From JACCXM01 sp046328335 (GTDB taxonomy: Bacteria > Chloroflexota > Chloroflexia > Thermomicrobiales > UBA6265), in NCBI GenBank assembly GCA_046328335.1, contig JAXLWU010000020.1, positions 30,413 to 94,412 on the forward strand: a stretch of 64,000 nucleotides of DNA, in the 5' to 3' direction. Made by a program: the position numbers and the translations under genes. Below are positions 8,833 to 18,078 of this stretch, one piece after another. Within the stretch, counting starts at the first letter, position 1, and each line of letters begins with the position of its first letter. The notes beneath the pieces are model-generated. The model did no database searches, was not told where the DNA came from, and was given only the letters and a program-made list of their open reading frames with translations.

Positions 8833-8868
8833 ATCGTTGTCCTGGGATTCTGGAGAGCGAGAGCACCG

Positions 8869-9795
8869 TTGGGCGTCTATATCACCCGCCGCATCCTGAG
8901 TGGACTCTTCACCCTCTGGGTGGTAACAGTGGCGGTGAGTCTGCTGATTCACCTGGTCCCCGGCGATCCGGTGCGGATCATGTACGCGCAGTCGCAATCG
9001 ACTGGGCCGGAGCAGATCGAAGCGAAGCGGCATGAACTCGGGCTCGACCGCCCGATCTACGTTCAGTACTTCACCTACATGAACAATGTGCTGCATGGCG
9101 ATCTCGGCAAGACGATTCGCGGCGAACAACCGGTGCTGACGTTGCTCATGCTGCGGCTGCCGAACACGATCCTGCTCACCGCCGCCAGCCTGCTGGTCGC
9201 CATCGTCATCGGCGGTACGCTCGGCTTCTTCTCCGCCTATTTCCGGGGGAGTTGGTTCGACACCGCCGGGATGGGGCTGGCGATCGCCGGGATTGCAATG
9301 CCGAGTTTCTGGCTCGGTCTGCTCCTGATGTTCTTCTTCTCGGTGCAGTTGGGGTGGTTTCCGGTGGGGGGCACCGGGTTCGCCAGTCTGGTCCTCCCCG
9401 CGCTGACCCTCGGGCTGGTCAGCGCGGCGGTGCTGGCGCGGCTGACCCGCTCCAGCATGCTCGACGTGCTCGCCCAGGATTACATGCGCACGGCGCGGGC
9501 GAAAGGACTGAGCGAATCGGTCGTGCTGGCGCGACACGCCCTCAAGAACAGCCTCATCCCGATTATCACCCTGCTTGGATTGCAGGTCGCCTACATGCTC
9601 GGCGGGGCGGTGGTGGTGGAGAACGTCTTCGCCTGGAATGGCGTCGGCCGCCTCGCGGTGCAGGCGATTCTGCAACGGGACTTTCCCCTGATCCAGGGGT
9701 TCGTGCTCCTCTTCGCGGTGATCGTGATTGGCGTGTCGCTGCTGGTCGATATCCTCTACGCGGTGGTCGATCCGCGTATCCGCTACGAGGCCTAA
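8869..9795 (+). CDS. Peptide-type ABC transporter permease (DppB-like)
   Basis: A 308-residue inner-membrane permease. The N-terminus MGVYITRRILSGLFTLWVV and the following LVPGDPVRIM are typical of DppB/GsiC proteins, and about six transmembrane helices are visible. The ATPase-contacting EAA loop reads ARAKGLSESVVLARHALKNS. The start is a TTG at 8869. The next permease gene begins 3 bp after the stop, so the pair is co-translated. An R1 repeat separates it from its binding protein. Confidence 0.9.
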   Translation: MGVYITRRILSGLFTLWVVTVAVSLLIHLVPGDPVRIMYAQSQSTGPEQIEAKRHELGLDRPIYVQYFTYMNNVLHGDLGKTIRGEQPVLTLLMLRLPNTILLTAASLLVAIVIGGTLGFFSAYFRGSWFDTAGMGLAIAGIAMPSFWLGLLLMFFFSVQLGWFPVGGTGFASLVLPALTLGLVSAAVLARLTRSSMLDVLAQDYMRTARAKGLSESVVLARHALKNSLIPIITLLGLQVAYMLGGAVVVENVFAWNGVGRLAVQAILQRDFPLIQGFVLLFAVIVIGVSLLVDILYAVVDPRIRYEA

Positions 9796-9798
9796 CCG

Positions 9799-10707
9799 GT
9801 GCCCGCTACCACTACCGCGAGCATCCCCGGTCAGATCGCGCTCGATGACGCCCGGGCGTCCAGCGGCGAGTTGGCGCGCGTCTGGCGCGCGCTGCGGCGC
9901 AACCGGGGGGCGATGATCGGTCTCGGCATCACCCTGCTCCTGGTCGTGGTTGCCATCCTCGCGCCCCGCATCAGCCCGTTCGACCCGACGATGATGGGGG
10001 CTGGCGGATCACTCGAACCACCGTCCCTGGCGCACCCGTTCGGCACCGACAAATTTGGCCGCGATCTCTTCAGCCGGGTCGTCGCCGGTAGCCGGCTCAC
10101 CCTGTTCATCGGGGCGCTGGCGGTCGCCATTTCCTGTTCCATTGGCTCGCTGCTGGGTCTGATCTCCGGCTACAGCGGCGGCAAGATCGACAGCGTGATC
10201 ATGCGCGCGGTCGATGTCATGTTCAGTTTCCCTGACATCCTGATCGCCCTCTCGGTGGTGGCCCTGCTCGGTCCGAGTCTGCGCAACGCGGTGATCGCGG
10301 TCGGCATCAGCGCCATCCCGTGGTACGCCCGGGTGGTGCGCGGCGCGGTGATGGTCGAACGCCAGAAGCAGTATTTCGAGGCGGCAGAGGCGATGGGCGC
10401 GAGCAGCCAGCGGCTGGTGCTGCGGCACATCCTGCCCAATGCCCTGCCGCCGATCCTGGTGCTGGCGACGCTCGGGTTCTCGACCGCCGTGCTTTCCGCC
10501 GCCGCGCTCTCCTTCCTCGGACTCGGCGCGCAGCCGCCCGATCCGGAATGGGGCCTGGAACTGGCGCTTGGCCGCGACCTGATGCGCAAAGCGTGGTGGA
10601 TCATGACCTTTCCCGGGATCGCCATCGCGGTCAGCGTGCTCGGCTTCAACCTGTTGGGGGATGGGCTGCGTGAGGCGCTCGATCCGCGGCAGCGGCGGGT
10701 ATCGTGA
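9799..10707 (+). CDS. Peptide-type ABC transporter permease (DppC-like)
   Basis: A 302-residue partner permease. A 35-residue cytoplasmic N-terminus leads to a first helix (MIGLGITLLLVVVAILA), the family sequence HPFGTDKFGRDLFSRVV, and five further helices. The EAA loop is EAAEAMGASSQRLVLRHILPN, and the C-terminus has LGFNLLGDGLREALDPR as in DppC. The GTG start lies 3 bp after dppB. It forms the membrane channel with the upstream permease. Confidence 0.9.
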   Translation: MPATTTASIPGQIALDDARASSGELARVWRALRRNRGAMIGLGITLLLVVVAILAPRISPFDPTMMGAGGSLEPPSLAHPFGTDKFGRDLFSRVVAGSRLTLFIGALAVAISCSIGSLLGLISGYSGGKIDSVIMRAVDVMFSFPDILIALSVVALLGPSLRNAVIAVGISAIPWYARVVRGAVMVERQKQYFEAAEAMGASSQRLVLRHILPNALPPILVLATLGFSTAVLSAAALSFLGLGAQPPDPEWGLELALGRDLMRKAWWIMTFPGIAIAVSVLGFNLLGDGLREALDPRQRRVS

Positions 10708-10778
10708 GGGGGTGCCGCTGCGCTCAGGGGGTGTCGCTGCGCTCAGGGAGCGTCAGCCGCGTTGCGGCTTCAGGGGGG
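10706..10778. repeat. Repeat family R3, copy 1
   Basis: Two head-to-tail units of GGGGTGCCGCTGCGCTCAGG-type sequence followed by CAGCCGCGTTGCGGCTTCAGG. The same units form a long inverted repeat at 38334-38490. Confidence 0.55.
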
Positions 10779-10822
10779 AAGGGGGAATGGGGGACAGGGG
10801 GAATGGGGGGATGGAGGCGACG

Positions 10823-11671
10823 ATGAAGGGTGAGGCGGGAAGCAGTACGGCGCTGGAAGCGGCGATTGCGCGGGAGGCGGCGGAGTTCCCCGGCGATTTC
10901 GGGATGTTCGCCACCAATCTGGCGACCGGGGAGAGCGTCGGATTCCGGCCGGACGCGGTGATGCCGACGGCGAGCACGATCAAGGTCTGCGTGCTGTGCG
11001 AACTCTACCGGCAGGTGGGCGAGGGGACGGCCGATCTCGCCGAGCGGCGCGAGGTCACGCCGGAGGACTGGTGGGGCGGGTCCGGCGTGCTCAAGGAGTT
11101 CGCGCCGGGATTGCGGCCGACGGTGCTCGATCTGGCGCGGATGATGATCGTCGTCAGCGACAACGTTGCTACCGGCATGCTGGTCCGGTTGCTCGGCAAG
11201 GACCGCGTCAATGCCACCATGCGGGAGTGGGGCCTGCCCGAAACCGAACTGATCTGGAAGGCTGCGCCCGGCGGTTCGATCCGCGACTACGCGGTCAGTA
11301 CCCCCCGCGAGTTGGCCCGCCTGATGGCGTTGATCGCCAGTGACGCGGTGCTCACGCCGGACGCGTGCGCCGCGATCCGCGATCATCTTTCCCGCCAGCA
11401 GTATCTCGACCAGATTCCGCGCTATCTGCCGTTCAATCCCTATGCCAGTTACTTCGGGGAGACGCTGCCGGTTTCGGTGATGAACAAGACGGGGTTCTAC
11501 ACCGGCGTCCGGGTCGACGCCGCGATCGTCACCGCGGGCGACGTGACCTTCACCATCGCCACCATGACCGAGGGCCACCCCGACCCGCTCTTCCAACCCG
11601 AGCACGCCGGCATGGTGCTCAACGGGCGCGTGGCGAAGTTGGTCTACGACGTGTGGTGCGAAGAGGCCTGA
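10823..11671 (+). CDS. Class A beta-lactamase-like serine hydrolase
   Basis: A 282-residue protein with the three hallmarks of the serine beta-lactamase/DD-peptidase fold: the S-x-x-K box in TASTIKV (about residue 49), SDN in VVSDNVATGML, and KTG in VMNKTGFYTG. It lacks a signal peptide with the chosen ATG at 10823 (GGAGG 5 bp upstream), so it may be cytoplasmic, or an esterase-like relative instead of a secreted beta-lactamase. The open frame extends upstream through the R3 repeat and is ignored. I cannot tell antibiotic hydrolysis from another serine hydrolase role. Confidence 0.85.
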   Translation: MKGEAGSSTALEAAIAREAAEFPGDFGMFATNLATGESVGFRPDAVMPTASTIKVCVLCELYRQVGEGTADLAERREVTPEDWWGGSGVLKEFAPGLRPTVLDLARMMIVVSDNVATGMLVRLLGKDRVNATMREWGLPETELIWKAAPGGSIRDYAVSTPRELARLMALIASDAVLTPDACAAIRDHLSRQQYLDQIPRYLPFNPYASYFGETLPVSVMNKTGFYTGVRVDAAIVTAGDVTFTIATMTEGHPDPLFQPEHAGMVLNGRVAKLVYDVWCEEA

Positions 11672-11847
11672 TTCGAATTTCCTGGCATCGTCACAGTGCG
11701 CCAGGGTCCATGCGATCCGATCGAGGCGAGGCGGTGTCACGTTGCTTGTGAGGATTGTGGTCTCGACCCATCATCGGCATTGACATTCCAAGGCCGGAAT
11801 CTGTATTAGGCGGGATGTGCCGATGACAACTCCCGAGGATCGGATGC

Positions 11848-12669
11848 ATGGCCCTCTATGACACCATCGGCGGCACTTATGCCCGGTTCCGGCGCCCAGA
11901 TCCCCGTATCGCGGCGATCGTCGCGGAGGCGCTCGGCGATGCCGACAGTGTGGTGAATATCGGTGCGGGGACCGGGGGGTACGAACCGAGTGACCGCGTG
12001 GTGATCGCGGTCGAGCCGTCCGCGGTGATGATCCGGCAGCGCCCAGTCGGAGCCGCGCCCTGCCTGCAGGGATCGGCCGCGGCACTGCCGCTGGAGACGG
12101 CCTCGGTCGATGCCGCAATGGCGGTACTCAGTGCCCACCACTGGCCCGACCTGGAGCAGGGGTTCCGGGAGATGGCGCGGGTGGCGCGGAAGCGCGCCGT
12201 GTTACTGACTTGGGTGCCCGATGCCGATCCGTTCTGGCTGACCGAAGATTATTTCCCCGAAATTGTCGCGCACGATCGCACGATCTTTCCCAATAGCGTC
12301 GAGCTCGGCGCGATGCTGGAGCGCATCATCGGGCCGGTGCAGATGACGCCCGTTCCCGTGCCGCACGATTGCCTCGACGGGTTCCTCTGCTCCTACTGGC
12401 GGCGGCCGGACGCCTATCTCGACGCCGAAGTGCGCAGCGCCATGTCCAGTTTCGCGCGGATCGACGCGACACCAGGTCTGACTCAGTTGGGCGAAGACCT
12501 CGAAAGTGGCCGCTGGGTCGACCGGAACGGTCATCTCCTGAATCTGGATGCGCTGGATGTCGGCTACCGCATCGTGCGCAGTGAGATCGCGCGGGACAAG
12601 CTAGGTTCTCGCCTCGGCCTTCGCGGCCCGATACATCCGGATGATCCCGAAGACAACGAGCGCGGCTGA
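11848..12669 (+). CDS. Class I SAM-dependent methyltransferase
   Basis: A 273-residue protein with the methyltransferase-11 plan: IGGTYARFRRPDPRIA at the N-terminus, motif I VVNIGAGTGGYEP, motif II VIAVEPSAVMIRQ, then ALPLETASVDAAMAVLSAHHW (motif III region). It uses S-adenosylmethionine; the acceptor is unknown. The ATG is preceded by GAGGA. The last 23 residues overlap a small minus-strand open frame and may be a non-conserved tail. Confidence 0.85.
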   Translation: MALYDTIGGTYARFRRPDPRIAAIVAEALGDADSVVNIGAGTGGYEPSDRVVIAVEPSAVMIRQRPVGAAPCLQGSAAALPLETASVDAAMAVLSAHHWPDLEQGFREMARVARKRAVLLTWVPDADPFWLTEDYFPEIVAHDRTIFPNSVELGAMLERIIGPVQMTPVPVPHDCLDGFLCSYWRRPDAYLDAEVRSAMSSFARIDATPGLTQLGEDLESGRWVDRNGHLLNLDALDVGYRIVRSEIARDKLGSRLGLRGPIHPDDPEDNERG

Positions 12670-12762
12670 CCCGAAGGTGAGCGCACTGCTCGCGATCGTG
12701 AAGGTCCCATGAACTTCCGCAGTTTGCCACAGCCTCAATTGCGACGCTGCGATTGTGCGCAT
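12601..12762 (-). CDS. Possible small single-pass membrane protein
   Basis: A 53-residue frame from an ATG at 12762 with GAGG upstream. It has one clear hydrophobic segment (FTIASSALTFGSAALVVFGI) followed by a basic end (RMYRAAKAEART). It overlaps the end of the methyltransferase gene by 69 bp on the other strand. The hydrophobic helix with positive-inside tail looks genuine, but coding is uncertain. Confidence 0.35.
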   Translation of the reverse strand: MRTIAASQLRLWQTAEVHGTFTIASSALTFGSAALVVFGIIRMYRAAKAEART

Positions 12763-12920
12763 GATCAACGCCTCGAGAATCGCACCGGAGACAGCGATGC
12801 GCGAATGCGGCGCGCGGTCAGCGTGCGGCGGCAAGACAGGAGGTCATGAACCGTGTTGACCTGGCGCCTGAATGGGCGCCGACGCCACCCGGTGGGCTGC
12901 TGGAGCGGGGTGCCCAAGGG

Positions 12921-13005
12921 GTGTCATTCCGAGCCGCCGCGAGGCATCTCGGTCGTCGGTCTGCTGCCGACGAACGCCGAGGTCCCTCGTTCCTCGGGAC
13001 GACAC
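12921..13005. repeat. Dispersed palindromic repeat family R1, copy 2
   Basis: Starts GTGTCATTCCGAGCCGCC and ends CCTCGTTCCTCGGGACGACAC: inverted ends as in the copy at 8748. Confidence 0.7.
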
Positions 13006-13219
13006 ACAGTCTGCACCCCGCTGTAGGTCACAGGTACTTGGCCTCAGGCAGCTCTTCGCGGACCCGCAATTCCGGCGGTTGGCGACGCTCAAGAGACAGG
13101 CGAGCAGAATGCCGGCAGGGGGATCGAGCGTGGCTATCCCGGTTGCACCGAAATACAACAGGCGCCGGAGAGACCCTCTCTCCGGCGCCTGTCGGTCACT
13201 CACGCCAACTGACCATCGC
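13006..13219. other. Non-coding stretch ending in a terminator
   Basis: With the R1 copy before it, this is part of a gap of more than 400 bp between the small minus-strand frame and the cupin gene. Apart from the R1 repeat and the hairpin at 13158-13192 nothing is recognised. Confidence 0.4.
13158..13192 (-). terminator. Strong hairpin terminator of the cupin gene
   Basis: A perfect 15-bp stem, ACAGGCGCCGGAGAG at 13158-13172 against 13178-13192, with a 5-nt loop. Read on the minus strand it is followed by TGTATTTCGG, a weak U-rich tail. It lies 28 bp past the stop of the cupin gene. Confidence 0.8.
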
Positions 13220-13795
13220 CTAACTGGATGGCGTCGCCTCCGGGGTCGCCACGCCCATCATCCCGGCGGGATCGGTCAGGATGAGGAGCGCGGTGGCCGG
13301 TTCCTGCCCGGTGTTGCGGACCTCACCGGCGATGTTGCCGGGAATGTAACTGACGTCGCCCGCCTGAAGTGTCGCCTCCTGTCCCGGCGCCACCTGCTCC
13401 ATCACCGCGGACAGATCCGGTTCACCCGCTGTAGGACTGGCCATCGCCTGCTGCATGGCAGCGCCGCGGGAGATCAACCAGCCCTGGCCCTCGACCTGCA
13501 TGGTCAGCGTCCCCGCTTCCATGATCACCAGCGCGCCTTCGGGATCGTTCACATCGAGGGGGAAGCCCGCGCCCGGGGCAAATTCCGCGCGCGCTACAGT
13601 CAGATTGGTGGCGCCGGGCAGCAGCACGCCGGGCGCCAGGCCAAGGGGCGTGAAGGCGACCCCTTCCGGGGCCATCATCTCCCCTGACGAAGGCGTTGCC
13701 TCCTGGGCGCGGGTTACCGCACCGGAGCCGCCCATGACCGCCAGACCGAGTGCGAGTACGACCAGGATCGCGAACCGTCGACCACGTTGCCACAT
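13220..13795 (-). CDS. Secreted cupin-domain protein
   Basis: A 191-residue protein. Start ATG at 13795, preceded by GGAAGG. Residues 1-30 are a Sec-type signal peptide (RGRRFAILVVLALGLAVMGG) ending near TRAQEA. The mature part has two cupin-like strands: FAPGAGFPLDVNDPEGALV with GTLTMQVEG, then LQAGDVSYIPGNIAGEVRNTG. The usual metal-binding His residues of cupins are not evident, so it may bind no metal. Function unknown; probably extracytoplasmic. A strong terminator follows. Confidence 0.75.
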   Translation of the reverse strand: MWQRGRRFAILVVLALGLAVMGGSGAVTRAQEATPSSGEMMAPEGVAFTPLGLAPGVLLPGATNLTVARAEFAPGAGFPLDVNDPEGALVIMEAGTLTMQVEGQGWLISRGAAMQQAMASPTAGEPDLSAVMEQVAPGQEATLQAGDVSYIPGNIAGEVRNTGQEPATALLILTDPAGMMGVATPEATPSS

Positions 13796-13923
13796 GTGGG
13801 TGTCCTTCCTCTCACGGCTGGTCGGCGCCCTGCCGGCCCGAGTTGGCACGCATGCATATTCCGCGCCTGCCCGGTGTCACGCCACCCGTGGTCTCGCGAC
13901 ACAGGGCACGGCCGCGCAATCGC

Positions 13924-14406
13924 TCAGATCTTGCACTTGCGCCGGCAGAAACCAAAGTTCGGGCTTCCACAACACTGCGAGGCATTGACACAGACTTCTC
14001 CCGCCACGCAATCGCTGCTCTGTTCGCATTCACTGGCATCAGGACACGTCTGGTCCGGATCGTCGATGCGTGCGGCGCAGGCGAACCCGCCTTCGACCAG
14101 CGCGGAGCAGGTACATCCATCCTGCAGATCACCGCAGATCAGGACGGCATGGGAGGTATCCAGACACTGCGAGTTGCGGGTGTTGCAGACGAGAACGCAT
14201 TTCCCGTTCTTGCAGTCAAGACCATCCTTGGCGCACTCTCGCTTCGCCTTCTTGTCGCATTTCTTCTTCTTTGCCGCGGTCTGTTCCGCGGTCGCGCCGC
14301 CCACCCCGAGTGCCACCACGGCACCCACGGCACGGCGCAGGAGCGCGCGGCGGCCGGAGTGGGCCCCGATCACGCGCGTCCATCCATCAAACTGTGAGGC
14401 ATCCAT
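13924..14406 (-). CDS. Exported Cys-rich protein with F6-D7/R19-R20 N-terminal module
   Basis: A 160-residue protein. The ATG at 14406 has AAAGGA upstream. Residues 5-11 are QFDGWTR and 18-20 are G-R-R; the hydrophobic core AVGAVVALGVGGA follows. A Lys-rich tract (AAKKKKCDKKAKREC) begins the mature protein. About 16 Cys follow in short motifs (CEQSSDC, CVNASQCC, CRRKC), suggesting a disulfide-knotted domain. No enzyme motif is visible. It stands alone, downstream of a small gap from the K+ channel gene on the same strand. Confidence 0.8.
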   Translation of the reverse strand: MDASQFDGWTRVIGAHSGRRALLRRAVGAVVALGVGGATAEQTAAKKKKCDKKAKRECAKDGLDCKNGKCVLVCNTRNSQCLDTSHAVLICGDLQDGCTCSALVEGGFACAARIDDPDQTCPDASECEQSSDCVAGEVCVNASQCCGSPNFGFCRRKCKI

Positions 14407-14563
14407 AACCGCGGTCCTTTCTGCTTGGGCAAGATGAGGCCAGAGCTTCTCTTCGGAAGAGCATAAGGCGCGGTGAGCGCCGTGGCTATGGTGAGAATTA
14501 CGTATTTCAGATCTGTCGGCAGGGGACGTCTCGTGCACCACGGCGGCCCGCGCTCTCGCGTCG

Positions 14564-15661
14564 TTACCCCGACGCCGCGCTGATCTCCTCTGGGGTCACC
14601 GGTTCCGCATCGTGGGCGCAGCCTTCCCCGCCCGTCAGGTAGACGATGACATCCCCGGCGCGCAGGCGGAAGCAGGGAAGTTGATAAAACGGGCATCGTT
14701 CCCGGCCGCGCGCGACGCCGAGCACCAGGAACCTCTCCAGATCAGGCAGGTCCGAAACGAACGTCCCGGCCTCGGCCGGCTGCACGATCCGCTCCGCCAT
14801 CGCCATCCCCTCGCCGAAAGCGAGCAGATCCTCCAGAAATTGCGGCACCGCGTGCTGGCGGACCGCCGCCCCCATCAACCGTCCGCCCGAGACCGACGGC
14901 GCCACCACCAGATCGGCTCCCGCGCCGTAGAGGAGTTTGACGTTCTCCTCCTCCCGCGCGGAAGCGACCAGATGCACGCGCGGCGCGAGGTTGCGGACGG
15001 TGAGACTGATGAGGACCGATGCGTCGTCCCGATCGGGAGCCACCAGCACCGTGCCCGCATCTTCGATGTTCGCGGCATGGAGGAGTGCCTCGCTCGAGGC
15101 ATCGCCCTGAAGCGCCACCAGTCCCTGCTGAATCGCGGCCGCAACCGCGGCTTCCCGCTCGTCGATGATCACGATCTGATCGGGCATCTGCCCGTGCGCG
15201 AGCAATTCGTCGACGATGGCCCGGCCTTTCACGCCGTAGCCGCAGACGATCACGTGCTCCGACAACCGCTCGTGCAGGTCCTTCATCTGCCGCTCCTCTC
15301 GCCAGCGCAAGCGCAGGATGGTGAGTTCATACGTGGTGCCGAGAAACAGCACCCAGAGAAAGATGCGAATGGGGGTCATCACCACGGCGTTGATCAACCG
15401 GGCGGTGTCCGTCTCCGGGGTGATATCACCGTAGCCGACCGTCGTCAGCGAGACGACCGTGAAATAGAGGACATCGATGATGCCGACGGGGCGATCCGGA
15501 TGAACGTTGTCGCGCAGTCCATCGCGATCCAGCCACTGCAGCGCCGTGACCGCCAGAATGATGCCGACCGCCAGCGCGACCCGGCGCAGGAGCGCCCGTT
15601 CCGGCGCTTCCTCCGGCAGGCGCAATGGTCCCAGATGGGGGAGTTCGCGCGACGATGTCAT
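14564..15661 (-). CDS. Potassium channel with RCK/TrkA domains
   Basis: A 365-residue two-helix channel. Residues 28-45 form helix 1, the pore loop carries the K+ selectivity filter in SLTTVGYGDITP (about 71-82), and helix 2 is about 90-110. The cytosolic part is a TrkA-N/RCK domain starting HVIVCGYGVKGRAIV (GxGxxG nucleotide site), with QGDASSEALL and VHLVASAREEEN, followed by a TrkA-C-like segment (AGTFVSDLPDLERF, RAGDVIVYL). It gates K+ flux in response to a nucleotide or ion ligand. Alternative: a KefC-type regulator, but the filter makes the channel clear. Confidence 0.92.
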   Translation of the reverse strand: MTSSRELPHLGPLRLPEEAPERALLRRVALAVGIILAVTALQWLDRDGLRDNVHPDRPVGIIDVLYFTVVSLTTVGYGDITPETDTARLINAVVMTPIRIFLWVLFLGTTYELTILRLRWREERQMKDLHERLSEHVIVCGYGVKGRAIVDELLAHGQMPDQIVIIDEREAAVAAAIQQGLVALQGDASSEALLHAANIEDAGTVLVAPDRDDASVLISLTVRNLAPRVHLVASAREEENVKLLYGAGADLVVAPSVSGGRLMGAAVRQHAVPQFLEDLLAFGEGMAMAERIVQPAEAGTFVSDLPDLERFLVLGVARGRERCPFYQLPCFRLRAGDVIVYLTGGEGCAHDAEPVTPEEISAASG

Positions 15662-15935
15662 CGTTCATGGCTCATGGCCGACAGTCCATGACGGAAGTGT
15701 GCCAGTTTCTCCGATTTTCGGAACGAAGCGCTCGCCATGACGCACCGAGGGCGGCAATTGCCGGTGCGTCTGGGCGCGGACACGCTGAAAGGAGACGTCG
15801 CCCTCTCGCCGCCTGCGTTCCGCACATTGGCATGTGGGATGGCTATGCTGCTTGCTCCGCTGCGCGCCGCAGGGCGCGGAGCATTGTTGTCATCGTGAAA
15901 TCAGTTTCGGCAATGTGCCGATAGTGGAGCCGTTG

Positions 15936-16910
15936 ATGATCACGACCCCGCTCTGCGCGTTGCTCGGTATCGAGCGCCCGATTCTCAATGCCTCGATGGC
16001 CGGAACCGCGACCGGGGCGTTGGCCGCCGCGGTCTCCGCGGCGGGCGGCTTTGGCATGATCGGGGGTACGAACCCCGAGGGGGCATCGTGGGTGCGCGGG
16101 CAGATCAGGATCGCCCGCTCGCGCACCTCACGTCCCTTCGGGGTGGGCTTCATTTCCTCCTTCCCGGATACGGCGGAGTTGGCTCAGGTGGCGCTGGAGG
16201 AAGGCGTGGCGGCGGTCAATCACTCGTTCGCCGATCCGACGCCGTTCGTCGCGGCGACGCACGCGGCGGGCGCCAGGGTCTTCGTGCAGGTGCAGACGCT
16301 CGCCCAGGCGATCCGGGCGGCGCAGGCGGGCGCTGATGTGATCATCGCTCAGGGTGGGGAAGCGGGGGGACACGCTGGCGCCCTCGGGACGTTCGCGTTA
16401 CTGCCGGCCGTCGTCGATGCGGTGGCGCCGATCCCGGTGGTTGCCGCGGGCGGTATCGCGGATGGTCGCGGTCTGGCCGCGGCGCTGCTGCTGGGAGCCC
16501 AGGGCGCCTGGATGGGAACCCGGTTCGTGACCAGTCACGAGTGGGGCGGACCAAAATGGGAACAGGACGCGGTGCTCTCCGCCACAGCGGACGACACCGT
16601 CCAGACCCGCCTCTACGATCTCATCTCGGAGCGTCCCTTCCCCGCCGAAAACCCGGACCGGGTGTTGCGCAACGCCTTCATCACCCGCTGGACCGGCCGC
16701 GAGGCGGAGATTCCGGCCCAGCGCGAGGTGCTGCAAGCGGAAGTCGCAGCCGGCAACGAGCGCGCCGATCTGGCGGTAGCCGGGGTGAGCGCGGGCGTCT
16801 CCGCGGGGTTGATCGCCTCGGCGCGGCCGGCGGGCGAGATCGTCCGGGACATCGTGCATGAAGCGGAGGACCTGCTGCGGGAGCGGCCGCGGTCGCTCCT
16901 CGGCAGATGA
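15936..16910 (+). CDS. Nitronate monooxygenase (2-nitropropane dioxygenase family)
   Basis: A 324-residue FMN-dependent TIM-barrel enzyme that oxidises alkyl nitronates. Landmarks: LLGIERPILNASMAGT at the N-terminus, the AVSAAGGFGMIGGT strand, IIAQGGEAGGHAG (FMN-phosphate/active-site His region), VVAAGGIADGRGLAAALLLGAQGAWMGTRF. The ATG at 15936 was chosen over an upstream in-frame ATG because GTGGAG lies just before it and the N-terminus then fits the family. The physiological substrate is unknown; many homologues detoxify propionate-3-nitronate. Confidence 0.88.
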   Translation: MITTPLCALLGIERPILNASMAGTATGALAAAVSAAGGFGMIGGTNPEGASWVRGQIRIARSRTSRPFGVGFISSFPDTAELAQVALEEGVAAVNHSFADPTPFVAATHAAGARVFVQVQTLAQAIRAAQAGADVIIAQGGEAGGHAGALGTFALLPAVVDAVAPIPVVAAGGIADGRGLAAALLLGAQGAWMGTRFVTSHEWGGPKWEQDAVLSATADDTVQTRLYDLISERPFPAENPDRVLRNAFITRWTGREAEIPAQREVLQAEVAAGNERADLAVAGVSAGVSAGLIASARPAGEIVRDIVHEAEDLLRERPRSLLGR

Positions 16911-16983
16911 CCGCGCGGCATAGCGGATCACTCATAGGAAATCCGGGTGAAAACTACCGTTTCACCTCAGCCGATGAAGCCGA

Positions 16984-17022
16984 GAGCCCCTCTCCCGCGC
17001 ACAGGCTAACAAGGGGAGGGAT
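16984..17022. repeat. Repeat family R2, partial copy
   Basis: Half-copy reading AGCCCCTCTCCCGCGCACAGG followed by AGGGGAGGG. Confidence 0.5.
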
Positions 17023-17073
17023 TGGCCAAGAGGAGGCGATCAGCCGTTACCGCGCCTCACACCATGAGCCCAA

Positions 17074-17117
17074 AAGCCCCTCTCCCGGCTCGACGGGAGA
17101 GGGGTTGGGGTGAGGGC
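17074..17117. repeat. Repeat family R2, complete copy
   Basis: AGCCCCTCTCCCGGCTCGAC / GGGAGAGGGGTTGGGGTGAGGG: a palindromic stem CTCTCCCG..CGGGAGAG with a G-rich 3' end. Other copies are at 22579, 36176, 37316, 45707, 51615, 51797, 53953, 54100 and 61377. Confidence 0.65.
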
Positions 17118-17185
17118 TGGCGCCGCGATAATGCGACAGTCATCATCCGGTCTCCGAATCAGGGCCAGGCGCCGCCGATGCCGCG

Positions 17186-18067
17186 TTACACCTTCATCCG
17201 CGGGTCAAGGACATCGCGCAGACCATCGCCGAGGATGTTGAAGCCGAGCACGGCGACGAAGATCGCCATGCCGGGGGCGAAGGCGGTCCACGGCGCGAAG
17301 GTCATGAACCCGCGCCCGGTGCTGAGCATCGAGCCCCAACTCGGTTCCGGCGGCTGCGCCCCCAGTCCCAGGAAGGAGAGACCGGCTTCGGAGAGGATCG
17401 CGTAGGAGATCGCCAGCGTGATCTGAACCAATAGCGGCGCCATCGCGTTTGGCAACACGTGGCGCAGCATGATCCGGGCTGGTCCGGCGCCGCTGGCCCG
17501 GCTCGCCTCCACGAACTGCTCGCGCATGATCACCAGTCCGGAGGCGCGGGTGACGCGGATGAAGATCGGGATGAAGATGATCCCGATCGCCACCATCACG
17601 TTGGCCAGCGACGGCCCGAGCAGCGCCAGCACCGCGATCGCCAGCAAGAGCGAGGGGAAAGCGAAGAGAATATCGGCGAAGCGGAGGATGATCATGTCCC
17701 AGGCGCCGCCGTGATAGGCAGCGAGAAGACCGAGCACGCCCCCGACGATCACCCCGATGGCGACCGAGATCGCGGCGACCTGGATCGAAATCCGGGCGCC
17801 GAAGAGGAGCCGGCTGAAGACATCGCGCCCCAGTTCGTCCGTGCCGAGCGGATACGTCCGGCTGGGACCGACGAGTTGATCGGTGGTGAACTGCTCGTAG
17901 GGAGAGTGTGGGGCCAGCAGCGGGGCGAAGATCGCGGCGATCACGATCACCAGCACGATCGCCCCGCCGAAGACGATCAGTTTGTTCCGGGTGAAGCGGC
18001 GTGCCCACGGATTGCCGCGGGTGCGGGTCGCCCCCGTCATATCGAGCGTCGCGGTTGCTGTCGCCAT
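17186..18067 (-). CDS. Peptide-type ABC transporter permease (DppC-like), second system
   Basis: A 293-residue permease. After a cytoplasmic N-terminus (about 30 residues) come helix 1 (KLIVFGGAIVLVIVIAAIFA), the family motif YPLGTDELGRDVFSRLL, further helices, EAA loop EASRASGAGPARIMLRHVLPN, and the end LGFNILGDGLRDVLDPR. The ATG at 18067 has GAGGAAA upstream and lies 11 bp after the stop of the DppB-type gene; a TTG 15 bp earlier would overlap that stop. Third gene of the minus-strand operon binding protein, DppB, DppC. Confidence 0.9.
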   Translation of the reverse strand: MATATATLDMTGATRTRGNPWARRFTRNKLIVFGGAIVLVIVIAAIFAPLLAPHSPYEQFTTDQLVGPSRTYPLGTDELGRDVFSRLLFGARISIQVAAISVAIGVIVGGVLGLLAAYHGGAWDMIILRFADILFAFPSLLLAIAVLALLGPSLANVMVAIGIIFIPIFIRVTRASGLVIMREQFVEASRASGAGPARIMLRHVLPNAMAPLLVQITLAISYAILSEAGLSFLGLGAQPPEPSWGSMLSTGRGFMTFAPWTAFAPGMAIFVAVLGFNILGDGLRDVLDPRMKV

Positions 18068-18078
18068 GCCTCGTTTCC

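Noticed and set aside
11672..11847. Possible tRNA or riboswitch before the methyltransferase
   Set aside because: No foldable conserved core seen.
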